This document shows, piece after piece, positions 1 through 7,528 of a stretch of 33,759 bases of DNA. The position numbers and the translations under genes were made by a program. Numbering within the stretch: position 1 is the stretch's first letter; the number at the start of each line of letters is the position of its first letter. The notes below the pieces were generated by a model. It worked only from the letters and a program-made list of their open reading frames with translations, ran no database searches and had not been told where the DNA came from. This DNA is from Bacteroidota bacterium (GTDB taxonomy: Bacteria > Bacteroidota > Bacteroidia > Bacteroidales > P3): positions 1 through 33,759 of the forward strand of contig JAFNAQ010000015.1 in NCBI GenBank assembly GCA_017860275.1, read 5' to 3'.

Positions 1-285
1 GTAACAGAAACTTCAACAAGTTCGCCAACAGAACAAAGTCTAAATTCGGAAAATCCAGAGAATCCAAACGTAGACTTAAATGTCCCTGGTACTTCTCCAT
101 TAGAGGAATTAAAAAAACCTAAAAAGGACAATTCTAAACCCTCAAATAAAGTAAATGATTTGATGGAAAAATATGGAGTTTCCGAATTGTTTGAAAATTC
201 AAAAGGCGAATTTTTTACAACAAAAAATTTAGCTCTTGCAAGTGAAAAAAATTGCGCAGATAAAGTGAAAACACATAAAAAATAA
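1..285 (+). CDS. 3' end of an unidentified prophage late gene
   Basis: The reading frame is open from the first base of the window and stops with TAA at 283-285, giving the last 94 residues of a protein whose start lies upstream. The visible part begins with a low-complexity Ser/Thr/Asn/Pro/Glu stretch and ends in a compact, more ordered segment containing YGVSELFENSKGEFFTTKNL. It lies 5 nt before the sheath gene and is clearly in the same late operon. The position just before the sheath would suit a head-tail joining or tail-terminator neighbour gene of a Mu-like phage, but I do not recognise the family and assign no function. Confidence 0.7.
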   Translation, partial: VTETSTSSPTEQSLNSENPENPNVDLNVPGTSPLEELKKPKKDNSKPSNKVNDLMEKYGVSELFENSKGEFFTTKNLALASEKNCADKVKTHKK

Positions 286-290
286 TAAAA

Positions 291-1571
291 ATGAGCGGTT
301 TAAAAGGAGTAATAATAACACGTGGTAGCTTAGGGGCTAAAGTAGTTGCAAATGAAGATGCAATATCAGCCTTATTAGTAAATGGCGTTGCCGTAGCAGC
401 TGATAGTGCTAATGGCATAATCGGTATTGCTTTAGGTGAAACAGTAAAGCTTAACAGCGTAAAAGATGCAAAATCTTACGGTATAGACCAAAATTATGAT
501 ACAACTAATAATGTTAGAGTGTTCAGACATATATCTGAATTTTTTAGAAAATCATCTGAAGGCTATACCCTTTATTTAATGCTTTATTCAGGCACACCTG
601 AAGATGCTCTTGGTGACACCTACGCTAAAAAAATGATAGCACATTCAAATGGTTCAATCCGTATGCTTGCTCTTGCATATAATCCTCCTGTGAATTATAC
701 ACCTGTAATGATTAATGGTCTTGAAGAAAACGTCTATAATGCTATTTCGGCAGCTCAAGAGTTTTATGATTGGACATTTAGTAGTTTTAGACCGTGTCAG
801 ATTATTATTGAAGGTCGAGGCTTTGGTGCTGTCAATGCAACGGCAGCACTAGACCTTCGAAATATAGTAATAACAGGAGGTGTACTTAGTGCATATAAGG
901 TAAGTATGTGTATAGCTCAAGATTATACATATGCTGATAATTTAGATGCAATAGGTAAAAAATTTGCTGACGTTGGAACAATGTTAGGTTGTTTAGCAGC
1001 TAAGGGTGTTAATTTGAATATAGCTGAAGTTGAAGGTGGGGATATCTCCAATCCACAAAAAGGATATTGGACTAAAGCTGGTTTAAGTAATCATCAAACA
1101 ATTGAAGATTTTGAAGAGGAATTGGATTCTTTGGATGATAAGGGTTATGTTTTTGCAATAAAATATACTGGTAGAACTGGTGTGTATTGGAATAATGATC
1201 ATACATGTACTCCTATTATTCAGGATGAAGATGGCTTCTTTAATGAATATACAATATCTTATGGGAGAGCACATGATAAAGCCGTTCGAAATCTAAGAAC
1301 AGTATTACTTCCAAAAGTAAAATCAACTCAACCAGTTGATAGAACTACAGGGAAATTACCTTCAGCAATAGTTACCTCTTTTGAAAAATTAGGCGATACA
1401 GTATTTAATAAAATGGAGGGTGCAGGCGAAATATCTACTGGAAAAACATACATAGATGCGAATAGTAATCTAACAATTATTCCAAGAATATTAAATGTAT
1501 CCTTTGTCTTTGTTCCTACTGGACAAATAGATGAAATAAGAGGCACGATTAAAATCAAAACAAGTATTTAA
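291..1571 (+). CDS. Contractile tail sheath protein (DUF2586-like)
   Basis: This 426-residue protein matches in length and style the DUF2586 sheath family seen in Mu-like prophages of Bacteroidota. The sheath subunit polymerises around the tail tube and contracts to drive the tube through the host envelope. Features supporting the call are a short N-terminal extended strand (MSGLKGVIITRG), a variable middle, and a conserved C-terminal region rich in alternating beta strands (about 310-426) ending in GTIKIKTSI, the usual sheath-sheath interaction end. The following gene is a tube-sized protein and the next a frameshifting chaperone, which is the canonical sheath-tube-chaperone order. The ATG at 291 follows the previous stop by 5 nt. 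The family call is from recognition, not a search. Confidence 0.85.
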   Translation: MSGLKGVIITRGSLGAKVVANEDAISALLVNGVAVAADSANGIIGIALGETVKLNSVKDAKSYGIDQNYDTTNNVRVFRHISEFFRKSSEGYTLYLMLYSGTPEDALGDTYAKKMIAHSNGSIRMLALAYNPPVNYTPVMINGLEENVYNAISAAQEFYDWTFSSFRPCQIIIEGRGFGAVNATAALDLRNIVITGGVLSAYKVSMCIAQDYTYADNLDAIGKKFADVGTMLGCLAAKGVNLNIAEVEGGDISNPQKGYWTKAGLSNHQTIEDFEEELDSLDDKGYVFAIKYTGRTGVYWNNDHTCTPIIQDEDGFFNEYTISYGRAHDKAVRNLRTVLLPKVKSTQPVDRTTGKLPSAIVTSFEKLGDTVFNKMEGAGEISTGKTYIDANSNLTIIPRILNVSFVFVPTGQIDEIRGTIKIKTSI

Positions 1572-1573
1572 CG

Positions 1574-1990
1574 ATGAGTATAATTTCAAGAAATGGAAAA
1601 GCATACGACAACGGAGATGTTGTTATAGCTATTTTAGGGTCAATTGACTATGAAGTAACTAAAATTGATTATGGAAAAAAGCAAGCTCATACTCGCAACT
1701 ATTCACTAGGCAGTAATGAAGCGACCAGCTGGAGTAAAGGTAAGATAGAACCTTCCTGTACTCTTGGTTTGAGACTAAAGAGTATCTCTACCTTAGAAAA
1801 AGCTGCAGGTGGTAGTTTGCTAAACATAAAACCTTTTGATATAGTAGTTACTTTCACTGATGAAGAAAACGAGATGATTACAGATGTGGTCAAGGTTAAG
1901 TTCCAAGAACAAAAAAGAACAGTCGATGATGGCGATGATATCAAAGCTGAATTCGAGATGTTCTGTTTAGACGTAGATTTTAATATTTAA
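1574..1990 (+). CDS. Tail tube protein
   Basis: The 138-residue product follows the sheath with a 2-nt gap. It is short and beta-rich, starting MSIISRNGKAYDNGDV, with a central segment of charged strands (ITDVVKVKFQEQKRTVDDGD) and a C-terminal strand ending FCLDVDFNI. Tube proteins of contractile phages have this size (about 120-170 residues) and stack as hexamers to form the inner channel. The assignment rests on size, predicted fold style and position between the sheath and the tail-assembly chaperone; there is no short signature motif that would prove it. Confidence 0.75.
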   Translation: MSIISRNGKAYDNGDVVIAILGSIDYEVTKIDYGKKQAHTRNYSLGSNEATSWSKGKIEPSCTLGLRLKSISTLEKAAGGSLLNIKPFDIVVTFTDEENEMITDVVKVKFQEQKRTVDDGDDIKAEFEMFCLDVDFNI

Positions 1991-2001
1991 TACGAGTAAA
2001 G

Positions 2002-2343
2002 ATGAGTGTAAAAACAGAATTACCTGCAGGAGTTACTGCAGAAGAAGTAAAGGCATGGAAAGAACGTTATGGAGACGATAAAATAAAAATAGCATCACTA
2101 CCGATTGATGATGATGGTAATGATTTTTTAGATGTTGTTGTTCGTGTGCCAGACAGAAAAACAGTGAGTGAGTTTGAAAAATGGGTAGATAAAAATCCAG
2201 ACAAAGCAAAAGAGGTAATGATTAACGCTTGCTTATTAAGCAATAAGGAAAAAGTAAAAGCAAATGATGGCTTGTTTTTCGGAGCTTTTGACGCACTCGT
2301 TAAGTTGATGCCTATAAGAACTGCTATTATAAAAAACTTATAG
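2002..2343 (+). CDS. Tail assembly chaperone, short form (G-like)
   Basis: The zero-frame product is 113 residues, acidic and helical, and ends with TAG at 2341-2343. Tail-assembly chaperones bind the tape measure protein during tail assembly and are usually made in two forms by translational frameshifting. That is what is seen here: the last sense codons before the stop are ATA AAA AAC TTA, containing the heptamer A AAA AAC, and the -1 frame continues open for 70 further codons with no early start codon. It follows the tube gene by 11 nt. Sequence similarity to lambda G or Mu gp41 cannot be judged by eye; position plus frameshift architecture make the call. Confidence 0.8.
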   Translation: MSVKTELPAGVTAEEVKAWKERYGDDKIKIASLPIDDDGNDFLDVVVRVPDRKTVSEFEKWVDKNPDKAKEVMINACLLSNKEKVKANDGLFFGAFDALVKLMPIRTAIIKNL

Positions 2344-2549
2344 AGGGCTATCCTATTATTGACGTCATAGATGACGAGGATAGTCTGAGAAGAGGTTTAT
2401 CAAATAATATCAGAAGATTTAATGCTTTAATTAGTTTCTATTTTCACATTCCATTTCCTGAGGATTTATCCGATGAAGTATGGATGGAAAAATATAGACA
2501 AATAGAATGGTTAGCTGACAAAGGTTTATTAGGAACAAAAATAAAATGA
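2002..2549 (+). CDS. Tail assembly chaperone, frameshifted long form (GT-like)
   Basis: A -1 shift on the heptamer at 2331-2337 joins codons 1-112 of the short form to the frame that starts CTT at 2337 and ends TGA at 2547-2549, giving about 182 residues. The added T-like part begins LIEGYPIIDVIDDEDSLRRG and ends ADKGLLGTKIK; its first Met is far inside, so independent initiation is unlikely. The stop overlaps the ATG of the next gene (ATGA at 2546-2549), the usual mark of translational coupling. In known systems the T domain is the part that recruits the tail tube while G binds the tape measure. Here no tape measure gene follows. Confidence 0.8.
2331..2385 (+). promoter_or_regulatory. Programmed -1 ribosomal frameshift signal
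   Basis: The slippery heptamer A AAA AAC occupies 2331-2337 in the correct phase (codons ATA AAA AAC). After an 8-nt spacer, GGCTATCC at 2346-2353 can pair with GGATAGTC at 2378-2385 (8 bp with one G-U pair). An inner stem CGTCA (2363-2367) with TGACG (2372-2376) closes on the loop TAGA. Heptamer, spacer and stem-loop fit the textbook -1 frameshift arrangement. The base pairing is read directly from the sequence; efficiency is unknown. Confidence 0.85.
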
Positions 2550-3184
2550 CAATAGATTTAACAGATAGACTATATTCAGCCTTTGGATTCATCCCCAGCG
2601 GAGTACCACGCATTGCAACAATTGCTAATAACATTGTTGCAGGCGTGGAAAACGCAAATAATATAGCTGAGAATAAAATCAATCAATCAATTATTGCATC
2701 AAACATGCAAAGATATTCTATCAATAAAGCTGATAGAAGTTTCGCAGATTTAACTTTGAAACATGGGAATAAAATATTCAAGTTTGCGAATACCATTTTG
2801 ACGGATAATATTGATGGTGTTTTAGCAACAACTCCAATGGTTTCATTCACAAGAAGCAAAAATATTATTACTACAGATGTAGATGGTAGTGACTCTCAAG
2901 TTGTGGAAAGTTTTGGATTAAAACCTTGGGATATAAATATAGAGGGAATATTAGTAGACATGTCGGAACACCAATATCCAAGCAGTAAACTTCAATTGTT
3001 TCGTGAGATGTTTGAAATTAATGCGATTTTTGAAGTAATAGACAGTCAAATTTTAGCAGACTTAGGAATTCTTTCTATCTATATAGAAACTATATCAGAG
3101 CTTAAAATGGTAGAGGGATATGATGACACTGTTAAATATAAGATGAAAGCTGTAAGCATAAAGCCCTTAGAGTTTTTTATTTAA
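2546..3184 (+). CDS. DUF6046-like tail protein
   Basis: The 212-residue protein has a helical N-terminus (about 1-80, with Ala/Asn-rich helices around IANNIVAGVENANNIAENK) and a beta-rich C-terminal two thirds including PWDINIEGILVDMSEHQYP and a terminal MKAVSIKPLEFFI. I recognise this as resembling DUF6046, a family found in tail clusters of Bacteroidota prophages. Its slot, between the chaperone and the gpD-like hub, is where Mu carries gp42 (tape measure) and gp43 (N). It is far too short to be a usual tape measure. A role in the baseplate hub or tail tip is an inference from position. It starts by a 4-nt overlap with the long chaperone frame, so no deletion scar is apparent. Confidence 0.65.
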   Translation: MTIDLTDRLYSAFGFIPSGVPRIATIANNIVAGVENANNIAENKINQSIIASNMQRYSINKADRSFADLTLKHGNKIFKFANTILTDNIDGVLATTPMVSFTRSKNIITTDVDGSDSQVVESFGLKPWDINIEGILVDMSEHQYPSSKLQLFREMFEINAIFEVIDSQILADLGILSIYIETISELKMVEGYDDTVKYKMKAVSIKPLEFFI

Positions 3185-3508
3185 ACCATACTTCTCGCTA
3201 CCTTCAACAATCTTAATCTTAATATCATATTGCTCGCTACCTTCAACAATCTTAATTCTGATATCATATTTCTCACTGCCTTGAACTATTTTTATTAAAC
3301 CGCATTTATTGCAACTTTCACTACCTTCAACTATTTTTACTCTGATGTCACAATTTTCACTGCCTTCAACAATTTTAACTCTAATATCATATTGCTCACT
3401 ACCTTCAACTATCTTAACTCTACCCTGCAATAAACATCCCTTTAAAGGCTCTGATGAGTAGCTATATAAGGACAAGAAAAAAAGAAAGAAAAAAAAGAAA
3501 TTTTTCAT
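3167..3508 (-). CDS. Small exported protein of six 13-residue KIVEGSE repeats, antisense in the tail operon
   Basis: This 113-residue protein lies on the strand opposite to all surrounding tail genes. Residues 1-19 form a signal peptide (MKNFFFFFLFFLSLYSYSS). From residue 30 on it is six copies of a repeat of the form RVKIVEGSEQYDI; the third copy is longer and carries extra cysteines (ESCNKCGL). Alternating hydrophobic residues at a fixed 13-residue period suggest a beta-solenoid or beta-hairpin stack. It resembles small repeat proteins grouped as DUF6150 in Bacteroidota, but that is recollection. ATG at 3508 is chosen over an upstream in-frame codon because it starts the signal peptide and sits just behind a consensus host promoter. 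Its 3' end overlaps the DUF6046 gene by 18 bp. It is best read as a lysogenic-conversion (moron) gene; the function is unknown. Confidence 0.75.
   Translation of the reverse strand: MKNFFFFFLFFLSLYSYSSEPLKGCLLQGRVKIVEGSEQYDIRVKIVEGSENCDIRVKIVEGSESCNKCGLIKIVQGSEKYDIRIKIVEGSEQYDIKIKIVEGSEKYGLNKKL
3170..3421 (-). repeat. 39-bp tandem repeats encoding the KIVEGSE protein
   Basis: Six in-frame copies of about 39 bp (one of them longer) encode the 13-residue repeats. Copies differ mostly at the third and fourth residues after GSE. On the + strand the recurring core is CTACCTTCAACAATCTTAA and variants. Confidence 0.85.
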
Positions 3509-3525
3509 ACTTAAGTATTTAAGCG

Positions 3526-3556
3526 CAAAGATAATAAAATGTTTGTAATACCCAAA
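3526..3556 (-). promoter_or_regulatory. Bacteroidota-type promoter of the antisense repeat gene
   Basis: Reading the - strand, TTTG (3556-3553) is followed after exactly 19 nt by TATCTTTG (3533-3526). This matches the Bacteroidota primary sigma consensus TTTG-N19-TAnnTTTG closely. The ATG of the repeat protein follows 17 nt downstream of the -7 box. The promoter overlaps the first codons of the hub gene on the other strand, so the two transcription units face each other here. Confidence 0.75.
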
Positions 3557-4567
3557 TCTAAAGTAACAATAGGTAAAGTAAGTTTTCATGGAATAAACAG
3601 TGGTATCAATGCTATTGAAATATTCCAGTCTGTTAAAGAGTTGTCTTCTACAGCGAAAATTACTATTCCTCTAAATTATAAGAGTAAGGAAAACAAAGGG
3701 GTATTAGATTACATAAAAGTAGGTGATAAGACATCAATAGCATTAGGATATAATGATTCTATTAATACTGAATTTACAGGTTATGTTACATCTATTAGTG
3801 CAACAACACCTCTAGTTATCGAAGTAGATGACGACTGGTACTTATTTAAAAAAACTAAACAGATAAATAAAAGTTGGAAGAAAACAACACTTAAAGAAGT
3901 GTTGACTTTCTGTTTTAAGGGCTACACTATTGATTGTCCAAATATAGACCTTACAGGTGGGTTTATTATTAATAATACAACTCCATATGAAGCAATAAAA
4001 GGTCTCAAAGAATCATACGGTTTCTTCACAAAATTAGATGAAAAGAATAAAAAAATAAGATGCTTCTGGGGTTATGATTTTGATGGGTTTTCAAAACATA
4101 CATATGTTTTTGGGACAAGGGATGCAGATAAATTAAAATCACTTTTTCAAAGAGGATTAAGTCCAAATGTCGCTAAAAGCAACTTAACGTTCACCAAAGA
4201 AGATGATATAAAGCTACATATCACAGCTAAAGCAAAGCAGCGCACAGGTAAAGAGATTAAAGTTACTATAGGTAGCAAAGATAATAATGCTACCAAGAGA
4301 ACATTAACATTTGGGAGTGAAATCACTACAGAAAAAGCATTAAAAGAAAAAGCTGAACAGGAGCTAAAAAGATTATCATTTAATGGATATAGGGGTACCA
4401 TTATCGGCTATGGTCATCCACAGACTCAAGCTGGAGATAATATATTGATAGTTGATGTAGATAATAAAGAAAGAGAAGGTGAATATTTAATTGAATCTGT
4501 AAAGATTGAATATAGTGTATCAAATGGATTTCGTAGGACTAATACATTATCATATAAAATAAGATAA
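3539..4567 (+). CDS. Baseplate hub protein (gpD / Mu gp44-like)
   Basis: At 342 residues this matches the size of P2 gpD and Mu gp44 (P), the trimeric hub on which the tube and spike are built. Supporting features are an N-terminal beta domain (IGKVSFHGINSGINAIEIF), a central GYVTSISATTPLVIEVDD segment typical of gp27-type beta barrels, and the C-terminal pattern GYGHPQTQAGDNILIVD followed by EGEYLIESVKIEYSVSNGFR, which is typical of late control D proteins. The next gene is a spike-like protein 1 nt away. ATG 3539 is used; the upstream region is the promoter of the antisense gene. Confidence 0.8.
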   Translation: MFVIPKSKVTIGKVSFHGINSGINAIEIFQSVKELSSTAKITIPLNYKSKENKGVLDYIKVGDKTSIALGYNDSINTEFTGYVTSISATTPLVIEVDDDWYLFKKTKQINKSWKKTTLKEVLTFCFKGYTIDCPNIDLTGGFIINNTTPYEAIKGLKESYGFFTKLDEKNKKIRCFWGYDFDGFSKHTYVFGTRDADKLKSLFQRGLSPNVAKSNLTFTKEDDIKLHITAKAKQRTGKEIKVTIGSKDNNATKRTLTFGSEITTEKALKEKAEQELKRLSFNGYRGTIIGYGHPQTQAGDNILIVDVDNKEREGEYLIESVKIEYSVSNGFRRTNTLSYKIR

Positions 4568-4568
4568 G

Positions 4569-5126
4569 ATGGAAAAGCTATTAAGACTAATAAAACTGCT
4601 TATTAAAAAAGAAATATCTGCCCAAGTATCTGTTGGCAGAGCCACGAATATTGATAAGAACAAAAGAACATGTGACGTAATTTTAAATGAAGATATAACA
4701 ATATACGACTGCCGTTTAAACGCTATTTCAGATGCGTTTAAAAACCATTTTCTAGTAACCCCCAAAGAGAAGAGTTATGTAACATACCAGCTTATAGAAA
4801 ATCAAAATACAAATGCAATAATAATTGGGTATTCAGAAATAGAGAGTATAGAAATTATAATAGATGACCAAAAATTAGCAATAACTAAGGATGGATTTAT
4901 TTTTAACGAAGGCAAAAATAAAGGTATAATAATCGCAGATAAGCTTGTAAGTGACCTTGAAAAATACTCGCAAATACTATCTCAATTACAAACTACACTC
5001 AATGCTTTTATGCCGACAGGAACTGTTGCTGACGGTTCTGCACTTGCTACTGCTTTAAAAGCAGTTATGTCAGGTTATCAATCTCCAACATTTTCAGATA
5101 TTAAAAACGATAAAATACAACATTAA
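4569..5126 (+). CDS. Baseplate spike protein (Mu gp45 / gpV-like)
   Basis: The 185-residue product begins with an amphipathic helix, followed by an OB-fold-like segment (SVGRATNIDKNKRTCDVILNE) and a region of repetitive short strands (IIIDDQKLAITKDGFIFNEG) as in the beta-helical shaft of Mu gp45 and P2 gpV. The C-terminus turns helical and contains AFMPTGTVADGSALATALKA, which resembles the C-terminal helices of other phage baseplate proteins of this class. The spike pierces the outer membrane at contraction. It lies 1 nt after the hub and its TAA shares the A with the next ATG. Confidence 0.75.
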   Translation: MEKLLRLIKLLIKKEISAQVSVGRATNIDKNKRTCDVILNEDITIYDCRLNAISDAFKNHFLVTPKEKSYVTYQLIENQNTNAIIIGYSEIESIEIIIDDQKLAITKDGFIFNEGKNKGIIIADKLVSDLEKYSQILSQLQTTLNAFMPTGTVADGSALATALKAVMSGYQSPTFSDIKNDKIQH

Positions 5127-5401
5127 TGAAAGGCATATTATTATCTAACGATTTTGATCTAATTATTGAAAATAGGCAAATCCAAATTGGAGAAAATAAA
5201 GAACAGTGTGCTGAACTTATAATTGGGAGCGAAAAAGGAGAAATCAAAGAGTACCCACAGCTTGGTGTTGGTTTAAGTAAATATATTAAGAGTAGTGGAA
5301 GAGAAAACGAAATGATTAGAGAAGTAAAGCTTCAATTGTCACTAGATAACATAGATTCAAAAATAGATTATAAGAACGGGCTAATAAATATTGACATATA
5401 A
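5126..5401 (+). CDS. Baseplate wedge protein (gp25 / gpW-like, Mu gp46-like)
   Basis: This small protein (91 residues) has the size and slot of Mu gp46 / T4 gp25-like baseplate proteins, directly before the J-like wedge protein. The middle contains EIKEYPQLGVGLSKYIKSSG, typical of the Bacteroidota versions, followed by an amphipathic helix and two beta strands at the end. The classical gp25 EPR motif is not obvious. The start overlaps the spike stop by one base (TAATG), indicating translational coupling. Confidence 0.7.
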   Translation: MKGILLSNDFDLIIENRQIQIGENKEQCAELIIGSEKGEIKEYPQLGVGLSKYIKSSGRENEMIREVKLQLSLDNIDSKIDYKNGLINIDI

Positions 5402-5405
5402 TAAC

Positions 5406-6233
5406 ATGGAATATATAGAAGACATAAAAAGACAACTTACAGATAAATTTATATCTGACCCAACGGTGCAAGAAATGTATGAACTTGATTTAACTAAAAC
5501 CTTCGATGAGCAATTTTCAAAGGTTAGCATTGAAAATATTCTATTCTATACTGTAGCATTTGGAATTTATGGGTTTCAATATTTCCTTAATATTACCAAA
5601 AGCGATATCACTACTACAATTGAGAATATGAAGCCTCATAGAGTTCTTTGGTATATATCAAAAATAAAAGCTTTTCAACTGGGCGATATTCTCCCTGCAG
5701 ATAATGATGTTTATTCAACCATTGACGAAACTAAACAAATTGTGAAGTATTGCTCAATCAATGAGCAACGAGGTTATTTGGCAATTAAGGTTGCAGGAGA
5801 AACAAATAATTTACCTACTGCATTACAACCTTTGGAAGTAAATGCGCTGATATCATATATTAATAAGATTAAGGACGCTGGAGTACATTATAATGTGATT
5901 AGCCGTGTAGCCGATCGATACAGAGCAACATTACGAATTTATTACGATGGTTTGATTTTAAATTCTGATGGTTCTCGGGTTGATGGGACAAATCTAACTC
6001 CAGTTCAAGAGTCAGTAGAAAATTATATAAAATCCATGCCCTTTGATGCAAGATATACAAATATGGCTTTGGTAGATGCTTTACAAAATATAGAGGGCGT
6101 TAAGGTGGCTGATGTTGTTTTAGCTGAAGCTCAATATGGCGCTAATCCATGGATGCCGATAATGTCAATATATACTCCAGATGCTGGTTATATGGCTTTA
6201 GATTCTCTTAGTGTTGATTATATAGCTTACTAG
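5406..6233 (+). CDS. Baseplate J-like protein (Mu gp47 / gpJ-like)
   Basis: The 275-residue product resembles baseplate J proteins, which dimerise to form the wedges around the hub. Typical features are an N-terminal helical part with a hydrophobic helix (NILFYTVAFGIYGFQYF), a central stretch VNALISYINKIKDAGVHYNVISRVAD, and the strand pattern YRATLRIYYDGLILNSDG that begins the distal domain. ATG at 5406 is preferred over an upstream TTG at 5391 because the latter would overlap the preceding gene. It is followed 1 nt later by the gp48-like gene, the expected J-I order. Confidence 0.8.
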   Translation: MEYIEDIKRQLTDKFISDPTVQEMYELDLTKTFDEQFSKVSIENILFYTVAFGIYGFQYFLNITKSDITTTIENMKPHRVLWYISKIKAFQLGDILPADNDVYSTIDETKQIVKYCSINEQRGYLAIKVAGETNNLPTALQPLEVNALISYINKIKDAGVHYNVISRVADRYRATLRIYYDGLILNSDGSRVDGTNLTPVQESVENYIKSMPFDARYTNMALVDALQNIEGVKVADVVLAEAQYGANPWMPIMSIYTPDAGYMALDSLSVDYIAY

Positions 6234-6234
6234 C

Positions 6235-6690
6235 ATGAATATAGATTTTAAAAAGTTATTTATTCAATTGTTGCATCCTAGATTAAGAAGAGCAAAGCTT
6301 CTAATATCTATCACTGATAGTATTGGGAGTGTCCTCAATGCTTGGAAAGCTGATTTTGACACTTGGATAAGCAAAACGAGATATGAAATAGGAATAACAC
6401 CTCAAGTGTGTTATCTTGAAAAGGTCTTAAATGATACTTTTGATTCATCGTTGAGAAGAATAACTATTTCTGAACCTGCTAGAGTTCCTACTCAATATAT
6501 GTATAGAAAAACTGACTTAAAGGACTTCTATTTTGAAAATACATATTTTATTGATGACTCAAGGTTTGGGTATATATATGATTTCTATGTGAATATTCCG
6601 ATAGGCTTAATATATAGTAATGCTAGGTTGATAAACATAGTGAATAAATATAAACTAGCTGGAAAAACATTTTTAATAAAAGAAATATAG
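6235..6690 (+). CDS. Mu gp48-like / gpI-like baseplate protein
   Basis: At 151 residues, this product starts with a helical segment (FKKLFIQLLHPRLRRAKLL) and contains the pattern KTRYEIGITPQVCYLEKVLNDTFD (split here by position 62-85), followed by strands ending in a C-terminal GKTFLIKEI. In Mu-like clusters the gene after J encodes gp48, which connects baseplate and fibres. The call rests on the position directly after J and before fibre genes, and on size; no diagnostic motif is claimed. Confidence 0.65.
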   Translation: MNIDFKKLFIQLLHPRLRRAKLLISITDSIGSVLNAWKADFDTWISKTRYEIGITPQVCYLEKVLNDTFDSSLRRITISEPARVPTQYMYRKTDLKDFYFENTYFIDDSRFGYIYDFYVNIPIGLIYSNARLINIVNKYKLAGKTFLIKEI

Positions 6691-6697
6691 CAAGAAT

Positions 6698-7528
6698 ATG
6701 AATAAGATAGTAAGAGATAATTTAGATAAGGGTTTCCCAAGTAATGGAGATTTCTTGTCATTCCTTGATAACGAGTTTGTTTTACTCAATAATTTTTGGA
6801 AAGATGAAGTTCTTGGAGGAGTAAACCAGATTATAAAGGGAGTATTAATAACTAAAAGTGCATCCGATATAACTCTCGGTGCTGGAGTGATTGTCTTTAA
6901 TAACGAGGTTTTTTTCTTTGATGGAGCTACTCTTGCGACTACAGATTTAAGTGAGATTGACTTGTACGTTGATGAAGCTGTAACAGAGGAGACTTTTGCC
7001 GATTTGAATAATTATCCTGCTTTTAAGTATAGAGCTCTTAATGCTCGAATATTAGCTGGAGGCAACTTCAGAACTATTGCTAGAAGTTTTGTTATTCCAA
7101 TTAGAGAGTACGATAAACCAATTAAATTAAATGCATCAACAGCTATACTTAAGCATTCTATACTTGAACACAATAAAAATGGAGTAAAAATAAATGCGAC
7201 TACTCAATTAACTGCAGGAGGAGCATCTACAGCTTTTATAAATCCTATTGGCTCTGGCAATGAGATTTTTGATATTTATTATAAGTCAAGTTATAGAACA
7301 TATAACAACGACCGCTTGGCGGGTAATTGGTCGGTACTTACATATAATGGTAGTAATACGGTTATCGGTGTTGCTAATGGAGTCATCATTCAGAGAGGGG
7401 CTTTATTTCACTTGTATAATAATTCAGGAGTACCTCAAACGCTAGATACTATCGCAGGAGTAGCTATTAGTGGTTTCTCGTACGCAAATGTAATGTTAGA
7501 CTTTGATGTAATTACTGCTCTTGTGTAA
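6698..7528 (+). CDS. Tail fibre or baseplate-attached protein
   Basis: This protein of 276 residues has an N-terminal segment (about 1-45) likely used for attachment, then a beta-rich region beginning IIKGVLITKSASDITLGAGV that reads like a phage fibre shaft with regularly spaced glycines, and a C-terminal domain with GNWSVLTYNGSNTVIGVANG. It lies after the baseplate genes and its stop overlaps the ATG of the LysM-like gene (TAATG). A fibre, collar or whisker role is inferred from position and composition. No enzyme motif is visible. Confidence 0.55.
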   Translation: MNKIVRDNLDKGFPSNGDFLSFLDNEFVLLNNFWKDEVLGGVNQIIKGVLITKSASDITLGAGVIVFNNEVFFFDGATLATTDLSEIDLYVDEAVTEETFADLNNYPAFKYRALNARILAGGNFRTIARSFVIPIREYDKPIKLNASTAILKHSILEHNKNGVKINATTQLTAGGASTAFINPIGSGNEIFDIYYKSSYRTYNNDRLAGNWSVLTYNGSNTVIGVANGVIIQRGALFHLYNNSGVPQTLDTIAGVAISGFSYANVMLDFDVITALV

